The notes below the pieces were generated by a model. The model did no database searches and was not told the DNA's origin. It saw nothing but the letters and a program-made list of their open reading frames with translations. A stretch of DNA of 64,000 nt, from NCBI GenBank assembly GCA_029204225.1, contig CM055102.1:4951520-5015519 (forward strand), written 5' to 3'. Below, piece after piece: positions 21,782 through 33,501 of this stretch. The stretch is from Diphasiastrum complanatum. Its lineage: Eukaryota; Streptophyta; Lycopodiopsida; Lycopodiales; Lycopodiaceae. The translations under genes and the position numbers were made by a program. The first letter of the stretch is position 1. Each line of letters begins with the position of its first letter.

Positions 21782-22518
21782 TCAAACCAGTAGCAAGGAT
21801 ATCTCACCTGAACATTCCCCATAGCTAGGAAAGGCATGCATCATCCATATCAAGATTCCCTTTACCACATAATATCTTTGTCTCAGTGGTCTTGATATAT
21901 CGCTCACTTGAACTCCTTGCAACAAAATCTTTAGCTCATCTATCAAGGGAGCCATATACATGTCCATATTTTTTGCCTTGTTTCTTTCCGGGATAAGAAG
22001 GGTGAGCATTAGGTGCCCCTTCTTTATACTTAGCCAAAGGGGGATGTTGTAGCTTACAAGGACAATCGGCCAAGTGGACCATGATGTGGAGCGCAAACCG
22101 AATGGATTCACACCATCCAATGCAAATGGCGAGGCTCATCCCTAAACTCATGCCAGGTAGCACCCACATCCTGCCATTCTAGAGAATCGGCAGGGATCCT
22201 CATAGTATCATCGGATGAACGATTGCTCGAATGTCATGTCATTAGCTCCGCGATGGACCACTTAAACATGTGGCATATACTAGGTATGATGGGAGAATGT
22301 CTTACCACCTTGGCAGGTATGGTCGCTCCTTGCCTGTAGCGGTGTTCCCCACAGCGTGGACACATGCTTGCCTCCTCAAACTCATCTCGATATAAGATAC
22401 AATCATTGGGACATGCATGGATGCTCTTGTAATCCATGTCGACAGCGGATAGCATTTTCTTGGCTTCTTGTTGAGATGCCGCCATGGTGTTATTTGGGGC
22501 AACATTTTCCTGAGCAAA
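21782..22518 (-). pseudogene. CACTA (En/Spm) TNP2-type transposase, middle part
   Basis: Minus-strand reading: ASQQEAKKMLSAVDMDYKSI, HACPNDCILYRDEFEEASMC, PRCGEHRYRQG, VVRHSPIIPSICHMFKWSIA, then after frame changes MDGVNPFGLRSTSWSTWPIV, LVSYNIPLWLSIKKGHLMLT, LLIPERNKAKNMDMYMAPLI and GILIWMMHAFPSYGECSG. These are the conserved blocks of the plant TNP2 transposase, including the CPNDC...CPRCG zinc-binding region. The Gly/Asn-Pro-Phe block and the tail are in a different frame from the first block, and the downstream half of the enzyme is missing. No CACTA terminal repeat was found. Confidence 0.88.
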
Positions 22519-22644
22519 CTACGACAAAATATAAATTTATGCAATTAGTTATATATAGTTTTTCTCAACACATGAATTAAAAATAAACACAAGATTAGAT
22601 CTAGAGCAATTTGTTTATAACACACATGAAGCAAGCAAGCTTAC
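22519..22644 (-). other. Possible intron within the CACTA transposase
   Basis: Between two blocks of TNP2-like sequence lies a 126-base A+T-rich stretch which in minus-strand sense begins GTAAGC and ends GTCGTAG. This has the look of a short plant intron. The frames on either side are not in register across these exact sites, so either the sites are slightly different or an indel has occurred. Confidence 0.4.
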
Positions 22645-23050
22645 CCAAACAACTCCGTGACACTCGCATCTGACCACCCGCACTTAGTTTGCAAGCCCAA
22701 AAGTAGCAAACAAGCTCGCAACTTTGACATTTGTGCTCTCTCATACAAAGGAGTGGATGCCAAGTCTCACATCATCCCTTCTTCCCTTGTCAATGTGGCC
22801 TTGAGTGGGTTTGTGAAAAATGCATCCATCATGTCATCCATCTCCCTCTCGTGATCATGCGAATTGAATAGCACATCCTCGTGTGTTGTGTCTCCTCGGG
22901 ACATATCTTCGTGCAAGTCTATAGGTGGTGTATGCAAGGAAAGTGGTGGCTCTCATGCGCTTGCACATTTGAATCTTGCGGATTGCATGGCAACATCTGG
23001 TTGAATTCTTCAATAGTCATGTGAGTGTGAGTCATCATCTACATAGTACA
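22645..23050 (-). pseudogene. CACTA transposase N-terminal remnant
   Basis: The minus strand continues upstream with short TNP2-like pieces in shifting frames: KCGWSDASVTELFG, KLRACLLLLGLQ and, further up, TIEEFNQMLP and DDMMDAFFTNPLK-like residues. These correspond to the segment before the EAKKM block. It is too broken to delimit precisely. Confidence 0.6.
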
Positions 23051-24370
23051 AGAGCTTTGCAAAGTATAACTCACCTAAGAACCGACCTCCGTCCACACAA
23101 ATAATGACTCCCTCTCAATCTGACCATACATGCGAACATGTGATATAGTAGTACGTTGCTCTCGTCACAGTGCATACTTACATCGTGCACATGGGCATGG
23201 TATTCTCTAGTGTAACCAGGCCTCTGATCCTATATGTGATGGTCCTACCTCATCATCTGAGGATGAGAAACATGAACTTGCCATTTGCATCGGTGCACCT
23301 TGGCAGTTGACAATGGATGGAACACAAAATTAGATATGATCAGCAATACATGAACAAACTAGATAAATGCATTGAGATGAATAAAAGACATCTATATAAT
23401 AACTAAATTTGAGTCTAGTGCAACTAGTCTCTCGAAATTAGCAGTAAAATTGCAAGATAAATAAACCAAATTTATAAATCACTCTAGTTAAATCTCTACT
23501 CATTTAGATAGATTTGTCAACTACAATTTGTGATCCATGCTCATTGGTTTGTGACAAGGCCAACTGCAATCTTGTGAAGAGCGAGGCTAGCCTTGTACTG
23601 ATGCACATAGGCATGGATCAAATTACGCCTAGATATGTGAAGCATGCCTACATGCATCATTACATGGCTAGCCTCGCTCTTTAGTTATCCCAAAATGACT
23701 AGGTTCACAAGAAAGCCCAAACACCTTAGGGAGGGAGCATGTGGTGACATTATGGAATATGATACAATTGTATGGTTCGGGAGTTTAGGTTAGCACTCTA
23801 CTAGGATCTTTCTTTTTTTTTATCCTTGTGTGTGTTTAGGTTTTAGGGTTTAGGGTGTGTGTGCGTGTGTGATGTCGTTCGTTTATGTTTCATGTTTACC
23901 AGTTCATGCTACCCTGATTTGTAGGATCTTAATTTATGTTCCATGCTTACTAGTTCATGCTACCCTGATTTGTAGGATCTTAATTTATTCATGTTATTTA
24001 AACAGGCATGATCATAATTCATGTTAGATTGTATACCTCTGCTCATCAATCTGTGTAGGACTATATTCGGTTTTATTTACATTACGATTTATGAAAACAA
24101 ATCTACACATCCCAGAAAGAAATCTGTACTTTTATTTAAGTGGGGTGGGAATCAGTAGAGGTTGGAACATATCCGTAGAATATGTGGATTTGCTAAAGGC
24201 AGTATATCGTTTGTTATTTCAGGTTCATTCTGACCTCTGTTCATACATTTTTTTTTCAAATCATAAATAAATTATATGCTAGATTGTTACCAGCTCATAG
24301 ATGCTAGATTATATACCTCTGCTTATAAACTTTTACATAAATTTCTATCTCCCATCTTTGTTGTAGACGC
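23051..24370. other. No recognisable gene; one small tandem duplication
   Basis: I see no gene. At 23882-23986 a unit of about 52 bp (ttcatgctaccctgatttgtaggatcttaa) is repeated twice head to tail. Two TTTAGGG units at about 23836-23855 are discussed under rejected observations. Confidence 0.5.
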
Positions 24371-24377
24371 ACGTTTT

Positions 24378-24494
<117 letters not shown>

Positions 24495-24534
24495 TTAAAG
24501 GTAACCAACACTCCCAATTCTAGGAAGTTTGCCG

Positions 24535-24789
24535 AGTGAATCTTCGCTAGTTCCATTTTTAGGTTCTGATTTTTCAAATCTAGTCCTTGTCAAATTTTGG
24601 GTCAAATCTGATACAATCTAATTTTGATTTTGAGAATTTTTTATTTTTTGAGAAGTATCAATTTGTTGAATTTTAGAATCTTTTTCACGATATAGAAATC
24701 TGATTCTTTTCAAGTGGAAGAGATCTAGCAGATCTGATATAAGAGTGTTAATTGAAAATCTCATTGTCTGCTTGATTTAATTTGTGAAG
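24535..24789 (+). other. G1b 5' leader
   Basis: Non-coding sequence that matches the leaders at 8745-9007 and 60165-60369 (aattttgggtcaaatctgatac, ttcacgatatag, gtggaagagatctagca). It leads directly into the gag ATG. The start of the match at about 24535 follows the microsatellite, so the 5' LTR has been lost. Confidence 0.75.
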
Positions 24790-26255
24790 ATGGCTGCCCC
24801 TAGAGCTGCTCATGGAGGTGCTCCTCAGAAAGTCAATCCAATCATTGTTAGAAGAGCACCCTATTTGGATCTACCCAAATACAATGGATTAATAGATGCA
24901 GTTAGATTTCTTTAGATCTATTCTGAATCTTGTGAAGTCTATGGCGAAATTTTTCCCCAAGATAAATTTAAACATTTTTCTATGGCCTTAACAGACACAG
25001 TACAAGGTTGGTACTATAATCAACATGAAACTGAGCGTACAGATTGAGAGACAGTTAAACGAGCCCTTATCACATGGTTCAAACCTCATAAGTTTATGGA
25101 AGACCCTTTCCTATTTTTAAGTAAAACTAAATGGGAAAGCATAAAATGGTTCGAGATTACATTAAACAGGTAAAATGCCTCAGATTTGAGTGCGAACCTG
25201 AGCTGATTAACAAAAATGCCATGATTATGTGATTTTTGTCAGGTTTACCTAAAAGGATCAGACGTGACCTGAAACGGCATAATGAATACACACTTTTGCA
25301 AAATGCTATGGATGATGCAATTTGGAAGGAGGATGAAGATTCAGATGATGAGTCAAATATCAGTATGTTGCCTTATACAACAGGGTAGACCACTACGACA
25401 TCCACTACTATTGCATCAACGAATGTCAACGCTACTTCAGAAATGATGCTCAATGAATTCAAGAAACTCGGGAAGCACCAGCAGAAACAGATGGAAAAAT
25501 TGCAGTCGCAATTTGATGAGAAGATCAAAGCATTGAAAGATTTCCATGGACAAGCAAACAAGGAACTTGAGAAGTTTGCAAAGACTTTTCCTACCAAGGA
25601 AAATGTCTGGTGTTCTATTTGTACAGGAAATCACATAGTGAATGAGTGTCCTCAATTGAAAAAAGAATGAAAATCAGTACATGCCATTTGAGTAATTTGC
25701 TTGATCATGAGACTGCATTTTGCAACTTCAATCCTCGGATAATTTAGCAACGGTATGCCCAGATGGGATATCGAGAACCACATTATGGAGGAAATCCAAT
25801 AACTAGACCTCAACAATCTATTCTTGGATACCTGGAACGGTTAGCCTTACCTGCCCCACCAAAGCACCCTACTCCTCCTACCAATTTGATGGAACCAGAA
25901 CCTTACAGAAGTGCCGAGCAATGGAACTATGGTAATGATCAAGAAGGTGGATCTTCAGAACAATATGCTATTTATGTTGCCGCACAACAACATACATGTA
26001 GAAACTGGACCAAAACACCACTTGGATGCTTTGCATGTGGAGAAAATCACAGAGATGCAGAATGTACAAATAAAGGAGAATTTGTACCATTTTGTCGTGA
26101 TTGTGGTTATGGGCATTGCTATCAGGAGTGTCCAGCAAAATTGAAGCCACCACCGGCTACAGCTCCTGTAAATTTGATAACAATCAAGCAAAGACCAGTA
26201 GCTCAGAATAAACCAAGCACCACAAACAGAACTTCTCATGAATATTTTGTCTAGT
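24790..26255 (+). pseudogene. G1b gag with three variant zinc knuckles
   Basis: The gag start is ATG 24790 (MAAPRAAHGGAPQKVN). N-terminal Gag follows (IIVRRAPYLDLPKYNG) with a TAG at 24913 where two sister copies have CAG, and further stops near 25050 and 25150. After 25310 the frame is acidic, then a Thr/Ser stretch, then a coiled coil (MLNEFKKLGKHQQKQMEKLQ). Three knuckles follow: CSICTGNHIVNEC, CFACGENHRDAEC and CRDCGYGHCYQEC, each CX2CX3HX4C. After ATAPVNLITIKQRPVAQNKP about 330 bp present in G1a and G1d are deleted. Gag would form the particle and bind RNA; this copy cannot make the full protein. Confidence 0.88.
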
Positions 26256-26850
26256 AAGATCAATATTTCATTTGGAGAGTTCCTAAAGTTGGTGCCAAAA
26301 GCAAAAGAAGTATTAGCATAAAAGTTAACTCAAGTTAAACCAGAAGTCCATCAGGAGCCACTTTTTTGTGCTGGATTTGAAGAATCTAATGAAGTACTCC
26401 ACGTCGGAGCAGCTTGGGAAAGTGAACAAAAAAATATCACTCTGTCGATACAACATAGATAATTTCCTAATGAAGCAGCTGTGATAGATGTCGATTCGGG
26501 AGTTAGCCTGATTTCTACAAAGCTATGTGCAAAATGGGGCCTTACAAAGATAAAATCTACGACTTTTGCCATTAAGCTAGCTGATCAAATGACAGTTCGT
26601 CCACGAGGAATGGTTGAAGATATACCTGCCAGAATTGCCGGAGTACAGTTCGTCATTACTTTTGTAGTAATGGACTTACCAGAGGCACCGAGTGTCTACG
26701 GAGTCCTATTGGGATGCCCATGTCTACGAGTTGCATAAGTAATTCATAATTGGGGTACCGGAAAAATCACTTTTGAAAATCGTGAACGTGCAGTCAAGGT
26801 TGATCTTGCAACTTGGACTATTAAACCAGTGGTTCAAAAAGAGGATGATG
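26256..26850 (+). pseudogene. G1b protease
   Basis: The protease core is visible as VIDVDSGVSLISTKLCAKWG at about 26484, where the family motif DGGS has become DVDS. It continues with FAIKLADQMTVRPRGMVEDI and FVVMDLPEAPSVYGVLLGCP, the flap and the usual hydrophobic end of a plant gypsy protease. Stops lie at about 26470 and 26736. With the Gly next to the catalytic Asp replaced, activity is unlikely. Confidence 0.82.
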
Positions 26851-27799
26851 ATTCATCATCAACGGATCATACTTGTGACCAACCAGAGAAAAATTTGGGA
26901 GTGCATTACAATTCTCAAACCGATACTGTCAACTGGAATGAAGCTCTTGCAACGATAGACTGTACAACGCAGGATATATGTGTCAACAAGATAATCAGTC
27001 AGATTTGAATGAGATTTCATTATTGGATAAAACCTCGGATACACCGATTACCTTTCCATTGAATGTGCTGAATGTAGCTTGGATATCAATGGAATCTATC
27101 CTAGATCCGCCGATTGAAGATGAACTCACTCCTATGAGTCATGCCTTGACTTATGATGACAATGTAGAACTTACTGATGAGCATATTCTAAACCATATGG
27201 ATTTGACAAGATTTGGAGTGTGTAATATTCCTGATGAACTGACAATAAAACCGCCAAAAGCAGTTATATTGAAAGAAGACAGGATCGCAGAGTCAATGAC
27301 AAAGAAACAAGCAAAGCAACATTATAATACGGTCTTGAAATGTGAAAATCCTCCTCAAAAGATTGATTCAAAGAATGTGCTACCCTTACTAGACAAAGGC
27401 AAAGGAAAAGTCAAGGATGATTCTACAAGTCAGAGTTCTAGCAAGACATCATCGTCTAGGAAGTCTTCACCTTCGAAGAAGAGTTTATCTTCTCAAAAGT
27501 CATCACCTCCATGATCAATTCCTGCTAAGAAGGCTAAGCGAAGATCCAAGACAAGTCCTTTTGACAAAGAACAAGCAGATGTAGTCCAACATGATATGAC
27601 CGAACATTTTAAACGTTATACACTGGATGATGTGGTTATCATGTTACCCAAAGCACATCATGAACCCAAAGAACAGGTGCCAGAATCGAAAGATCTTTAC
27701 GATGGCCCAGCTAAGACACAGCCTATGAATCTTGCTGAACCAAGAGAAGCAGAAAAGATTGTACAAGTTGGATCACAACTTAATCCTAAACAGTTTTAG
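26851..27799 (+). pseudogene. G1b protease-RT linker, long and Lys/Ser-rich
   Basis: A frame of 178 codons from 26978 (MCQQDNQSDLNEISLLDKTS) has an acidic first half (DPPIEDELTPMSHALTYDDN) and a basic, Ser/Lys-rich second half (SSRKSSPSKKSLSSQKSSPP) that ends at a TGA at 27512. It resumes after it as PAKKAKRRSKTSPFDKE and TLDDVVIMLPKAHHEPKEQ up to VQVGSQLNPKQF and a TAG at 27797. Such linkers are common between protease and RT in Athila/Tat-like elements; no function is known. It is shared with G1a and, in part, G1d. Confidence 0.78.
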
Positions 27800-28780
27800 G
27801 TGCTCCGAATGTTACTTATTAAGAATCAAGATTGCTTTGCATGGACTTATCAAGATCTGAAGGGTATTCCGACATCAATTATTGAACATACCATATCTTT
27901 AGTACCTGATGCAGTTCCAAAGATTACAAAGTTCTATCGCTGTAATCCTAATGTTGCGGATCTGACAAAGAAAGAGCTTCAGAGACGGCTTGATGCCGAT
28001 TTCATTTATGAGATCGAGCATACCAAATGGGTTTCATCGATTGTCATTGTTCCTAAGAAGAATGAAAAATTGAGAATTTGTGTGAATCTCAAGGCCTTGA
28101 ACAAAGTGACGAGAAAGGATCACTTTTTGTTACCTTTAATCGAAAGCATTTTGGACCGCCGTGCTGAAGCATAAGCTTATAGTTTTTTGGATGGATTTAG
28201 TGGCTACAACCAGGTCAAGATTGCACCTGTAGATCACCACAAAACAGCTTGGGGCACCTATGCTTACAAAGTAATGTCGTTTGGACTTTGTAATGCACCA
28301 AGTTCGTTCGAAAGAGTAATGTAATTTGCTTTTAAATATTATCTATAGAAGTTTCTTGAAATTTACTTGGATGACCTGGGAGTCCATAGTACAGATATAG
28401 ACCACCTGGATCGATTGGAGAAAGTATTTGAAAGATGTTGCAAGTATCAAATTTCCCTGAATCCAGAAAAATGTCAGATATGGATTTCCCACGGAGTTGT
28501 GCTTGGGCATGTGATATCGAGACATGGCATTGCCACAAATTATTCTAAAATCAAGGTTATTGTGGAATTGCCACTGCCAACAACAATTCGTGGAGTTTAT
28601 GTGTTTATGGGTCATGCGAACTATTATTCAATTTTTATTATCTTCTTTGCGGATTTAGCAAGACCTATATACAAACTGACTATTGTTCCTATTTGGACAG
28701 TAGAGGCGTTAGAAGCCTTTGAAAAATTAAAAAAAGCATTAATTTCAGCACCAATACTTCGCTCCCCCGACTGGACGATT
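27800..28780 (+). pseudogene. G1b gypsy reverse transcriptase
   Basis: RT motifs occur in order: WTYQDLKGIPTSIIEHTISL, KWVSSIVIVPKKNEKLRICV, NLKALNKVTRKDHFLLPLIE, SFLDGFSGYNQVKIAP, AYKVMSFGLCNAPSSFERVM, and the catalytic YLDD at 28364-28375, followed by CQIWISHGVVLGHVISRHGI. Stops are at 28172 (TAA), 28321 (TAA) and nearby. The style (KVTRKDHF.LP, DGFSGYNQ) places it in the non-chromoviral, Athila/Tat-like branch. It is the most complete RT of G1 in the window. Confidence 0.9.
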
Positions 28781-29140
28781 GAGTTTCATGTTCACACTGA
28801 TGCCTCGAAATATGCAATTGGATCAGTTTTGACACAGCCAAGTGACTATAAGAAGGACTATCCAATACGTATTGCAAGCAAATAGCTTACAGATCCGGAA
28901 AAGAACTATTCAATAACAGAACGTGAAGCATTAGCCATGATTTATTCTGTTCAAAAATTTCGTCATTACCTCATGGAAACACACTTTGCATTTTATACGG
29001 ATCACCAGCCGTTACTTTACTTGGTAAACAAGACATGCAACAGTGGACGTATTGCAAGATGGTTATTGTTATTGACTAAATTTGACTTTCGAATTGTGGT
29101 TCGAAAGGGGAAACAACATTATCTAGCCAAAGGATTCTGA
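28781..29140 (+). pseudogene. G1b RNase H, truncated before integrase
   Basis: RNase H is read as HVHTDASKYAIGSVLTQPSD, TEREALAMIYSVQKFRHYLM, FYTDHQPLLYLVNKTCNSGR and LLLTKFDFRIVVRKGKQHYL. The match to G1a and G1c ends at about 29130 (after QHYL), so integrase and everything 3' of it is missing. One TAG at 28883 interrupts it. Confidence 0.88.
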
Positions 29141-29649
29141 AACATCTAGCATGCATCCAACATGACATGCAATGATTTCAATAAAAAAATCAAATTTTAT
29201 GTAGATTGCCAAGAAACTGGAAAATTAGCATTGGGATTTTCAAAATCCATTTGAAATGGACCAACTGTGAAAATCGATTAAAAAAATCGATTTATCAAAT
29301 TCACAGGCACTATCACATATTGAAATCATTTTTAAACATCATGCATGCAAAAGCTTGACATGCACTAACTTTTTCGTAAAAACAAAAAAATTCTTGTAAT
29401 TAGCCTAGCCACTAGGAAATGTGCTTTTTGATCTAGAATTGTCAAAAATAGCTTCATGCAAGAAATCTTCTGATCAATCTACTGATTACACATGCAACAT
29501 GCATCTAAGCATGCATACAGGTCTATCCATACATTTTCATCACCAGACAAGTATTACACTGAATTACAAGCATGCATGCATCAGAGCATTTCAAAAATTT
29601 TGCAAATTTTAGCTCAAAAATTGCCAAACTTCCGACAACCATAACTTTC
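29141..29649. other. No recognisable gene
   Basis: About 500 bp of A+T-rich sequence between the broken end of G1b and the C1 LTR. Several gcatgc-rich words (catgcatc, catgcatgcatc) recur at 29340-29585. I see no coding signal. Confidence 0.45.
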
Positions 29650-30595
29650 TCTACAGGCTACCAAATTGGTCACTGTAAAGCACAGTACAGAGGGAGACTG
29701 GGTCTACAAGGTACTTGCCACATCATCTTGCCACTGTGTTTTTACTCGAGAAATTCCACAAGCGAAAAATGGAACATTGTTGCTTCTTCACCTTCGGGCC
29801 ACCTTGAGCAACCAAGTGTTGGCGACACTTCCAGAAAAGCGACAATCTGCATGGTTGACGTCGCGGCCTTCTCACGCTCATCCCATGCACTTGCAATCAG
29901 ATTTGACAATAGCAGCAGCCACCCACGATCTCCCTCAGACAGCACAACCACTTTTGTACTTTCTTCATCTGCACACCTGTAAAAATTATGTATATATTGA
30001 ATCCATCTGCATATTTACATATATATAGCTTCAGAAGAGTATCAGAACGACATTAGAACGAAACATCACCTATAATCAAAAATAGACATTGTAGATGCTT
30101 TTGTGCATTGATTCTTTTCTTCTAGGTGTATTGTCAGTAATAGGTTCATTACCTTTACAGATTGTGTAATTAACTTTGTAAAACACGCGGTTACATCCAC
30201 TATTGTTTTGTGCTCACCTGCATTCTTGATCTGTATATTTCGTTGCTTAATCTGATTACAGCTCTGTTTGTTTTGCGTTCAGATTTGTGTCAATATTGCA
30301 ATGCTTATCTACATTCTGTCTGGCTTTCTAATTACTTAATCTGGTTGTCTGCTCTTTGCAAATTATTATTAGTCTAGCTATTTGCAACTAATATTTAGTC
30401 TTGCTTTTCGATACTGATTATTAGTCTAGCTCTTCGTGAGTAATTTGCGACTAATAATTTGTCTAGTTATTCATGACAAATTATCTGTCTGATATTTTGA
30501 TGCATAATGTTTGGCTACGTAATCAGCTTGAACGTGATTTCTATCACTACTGTTCTGTCGAGATTGATTTCAGTTGATTCTCACGCTTTGTACAC
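29650..30595 (+). repeat. Copia C1 LTR, plus-strand copy
   Basis: Homologous to the 3' LTR at 13444-14495 in opposite orientation: cactgtgtttttac, gcagccacccacgatctcc, cacctgtaaaaattatgtatata, aatttgcgactaataatttgtct and tgtttggctacgtaatc all recur. A TATA-like run lies at 29985-30027. Neither end carries a clear TG or CA, and there is no primer site at the right edge. Confidence 0.72.
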
Positions 30596-31216
30596 CAACA
30601 AGAGCACGACTAAGTAGAAGAAGAAGAAAGGCCCAAAGCAATCAAAGCAAGACCAGAAACCAACACAACACAAAGAACAGTCGAATTCGTAGACAAAGAA
30701 GAAGTTGTTCTGCAGATACTACAAGAGAAACAACAATGAGATTCAAGGCTTCCGGATACTACAAGCAAAGAACAACAACAAGGGACAGTCGAATCAAGTG
30801 GCCAATGCAGCAACAAAAGCTCCATAGCCCATTCAAGAAGCGGATCATGATGCCTTCATGACCAGCCATCAAGGAACAACCAGTGATAGTTCCTGGATTC
30901 CGATGCCACTTAGCATATGACTAGCCTCATTGGCTGTTTAGAGTCCTATACACCCTACAGTACCAACAAATACGTTTACCTTGGCGATAATAGCACCCAA
31001 GCTATTAAAGGTGAAGGTACTGTGATATTGAGCTTTGCAAATGATCAATCTAAGCTACTTTCTAAAGTCCTGTATGTACCCAACTTATCTATGGATTTGC
31101 TCTCTGTAAGTAGAATCACAGATCTAGGACATAAAGTAGAATTCGAATGTGATCAGTACAAAGTAGTTGATAGGACAGGCCAGATTCTTGCACTAAATTA
31201 TGGAATTTCTTTTTAA
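30596..31216 (+). pseudogene. Copia C1 Gag end and protease joined to the LTR
   Basis: Directly after the LTR the plus strand encodes a Lys-rich Gag tail, a broken zinc-knuckle region (KKKLFCRYYKRNNN), DAFMTSHQGTTSDSSW, the protease region (TPYSTNKYVYLGDNSTQAIK, KVLYVPNLSMDLLSVSRITD), ending at GQILALNYGISF and a TAA at 31214. It is the sister of 17440-17810. The primer site, leader and nearly all of Gag are deleted between LTR and tail. Confidence 0.83.
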
Positions 31217-33200
31217 AAGGGGGAAGAAAAGATAGGAATAAGTCTTTCGAGGAATCAGCCAGTTGGATTGATTTTGGAGAAAATCCAATATGTGTGCAAT
31301 GGTAGAACTATCCAGTTTAAAATAGAGGAACTCTCTAAGTGGTTATTTTGAATAATCTGGAACTAGAGGAGTTTTGGGATTATTGAGTTGTGAGATATTC
31401 ATTAATATGGGAAGTAGTGGTTAAGATTAAATTAAGGTTCACTGATTGTTACCAATGCACAACTAGTCTCCCTTCTATTCTTTTCTTTCTCTACATTGTC
31501 TCTCTTTTGTCTCTATGTCTTGTTGATCAAAAATGTATATTTATCTCCACTTTGTGGAGTTTACAAGATAGTTAATCAGAGAATTACAAGACAAGTTAAT
31601 GCTAATCAACTAGTTAGTTATTCTCTGTTATCGTTGTCTCTTTCAGCTGAGCGTGAAGTACAATACACCACTCTCGTCGAGCTGCCAGTTGGCGGTGCAA
31701 ATTGTTTCCTTTCATTTCGTGTCTTCCTCTAGTGTGTTTCGTCACCTGGTGGTTGAGCCGAATTTTGAATACTTTTCTTTCGGTCTTCGGAGTATGTTCG
31801 CCCTTCACTTCATTTCGCTTCATCACTTTCGCGACAAAGTTGCAAGAGTTCACAATTTCTGACATGTGTTCTACATGTATAATTGAGATCTGCACCTAGA
31901 CATGAATGATTTACAATTGACTTGAGTAATTGGATTACTCCTATTTAGAAGTTAATTGGATAAATAAGCAGTGTGAAGAGAATTCACCAAGAACTGTTTA
32001 TCTGGATCTATATTGCTTATAAGACACATGATGAGTGAGTCATTTGGATTATTTGAGAATTGTGTGCATAGAATTTAGAAGATTCTTGAAATATAATATT
32101 TTTTGAAGGAGAAATATCCTAAGTTATTGACTATATCCCAGTGAGCTCATGCATTGGATGACATAGTCTAACTAATGTCAAGAATAACCATTGAATTCAG
32201 TTGAAATTCAGCAGAACTTTGTAATCTCTAGATGTGGTTTTAGGTGATTGTATAGAGTTTGGGTTGGAAGAATATTCTCGGAATCCAATAATTTTCCTTG
32301 TGGAAAAGATTTCAGAATGTTTCTTATATTTCCTGAGTCGTATGTTGGGTATATACTCCAGTATCTCTAAATGATTATGTTTTTGGAATCCGATTAATTA
32401 TGATTGATGAATCATAAGATTCTAAATGTTTATAATTGACGGATCATAAATTGATACTTAAAGGTCATTAGATGATTATATGGAAATATGATGATTCTTA
32501 AGATAGTGAGTAATTCTTGATCAATTGGTTGAGTCAAAAATTTAAATCTGTTATTTGAACTCTAAATTTGTGTACATATTTGAGATTGTGTGGATCTCAC
32601 ATGCATTTTCATTAAGTAATTGGTTACTTATGATGAATTTGCTTATCTTTACAGATTGTAGTCAAGGAATGCTTGTGTACCATTTTTCAGCTTAAAATCT
32701 CCGATTAATTAGGAGCAATCAAGTCTATCAAGATTGAATGGTTGATATTTTCTGGCATGGGATGCTAGGGATAGAGCATTTGACTCAAAAGAGTATATGG
32801 GGTACTCAGGACTGAGTTAAAGTCACTTTTATCTTGATGGATTACCTAAGAGGTTTTGGTGGGATGAGTTTTGTACCAAGAAGCATTTATGACAAGTCTA
32901 CAAGTAATTGTGGATAGTCTTGGACTATAATTGTTATGGATCTTTAACTTTTGAATTGATCTCTAATGTAAGTTGAGAACTCACCCAGTGATTCACGTAA
33001 TTACATGAAGTTGATGTTATTAGATTGGAGAGAATCAAACCCAGTAGAAAAATTTATCTCTTAGTGTACTTCTAAAGGTCAAAATTTGAGAATCATTCCA
33101 TCTCTAAATACTTATTTGATATTGAAGTCAAACTAAACACTAATTTTCAGGGTAAAAGTAAATTTAAATAATTGATTTGTTAGCTTTTATACTTAATCTT
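31217..33200. other. No recognisable gene, about 2 kb
   Basis: A purine run (aaaagggggaagaaaa) at about 31213-31229 follows the C1 fragment. From 31640 to 31860 the sequence is rich in ttcgtgtcttc and ttcatttcgcttc words similar in style to copia LTR ends. The remainder is A+T-rich with stops in all frames. It could hold eroded internal sequence of the chromovirus whose 3' end follows, but I cannot show that. Confidence 0.4.
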
Positions 33201-33490
33201 CAGGTTTGGCCGACTGCTATCCAGTGTACCATGTAATTTTACTTTATATGATGATGACAGTTAGATGTATTGAAGATTTTGCCCATTTGGAAGATTTATC
33301 GCTCACTTTACATTTGGACCCTGAACGAGTACTCATCAGGATTAGAGATAAACAATTGAGAAATTGTTCTATCTTTGTGTGCTTGCTTAGGTTGGTTGGT
33401 CAAATTTAGGATAATGATTCATGGGAAAAATTTAAAAGCATACAAATTGGATCTTTCCTAGTTACTCGTTCTGGGGACAGAACTGGTTTA
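33201..33490 (+). pseudogene. Chromoviral gypsy integrase C-terminus with chromodomain
   Basis: The plus strand encodes HPVFHV-like residues (CYPVYHVILLYMMM), then LHLDPERVLIRIRDKQLRNC and, after an in-frame TAG at 33407, DNDSWEKFKS. This is the linker and chromodomain that end pol in Tekay/Del-type chromoviruses, where DPE.IL.R..K.LRN and a Trp-Glu pair are typical. It sits 80 bases before a polypurine tract and LTR start, as expected. The upstream pol is not recognisable. Confidence 0.72.
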
Positions 33491-33501
33491 AGGGGGAAGA
33501 A
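33490..33501 (+). promoter_or_regulatory. Chromoviral polypurine tract
   Basis: The plus strand reads AAGGGGGAAGAA immediately before TGTTACGTCC. It is the plus-strand primer tract that precedes a 3' LTR. Confidence 0.82.

Noticed and set aside
23830-23860. Two TTTAGGG units, like plant telomere repeats
   Set aside because: Only two units, next to GT-rich simple sequence. Too short to be an interstitial telomere; at most a telo-box-like word.
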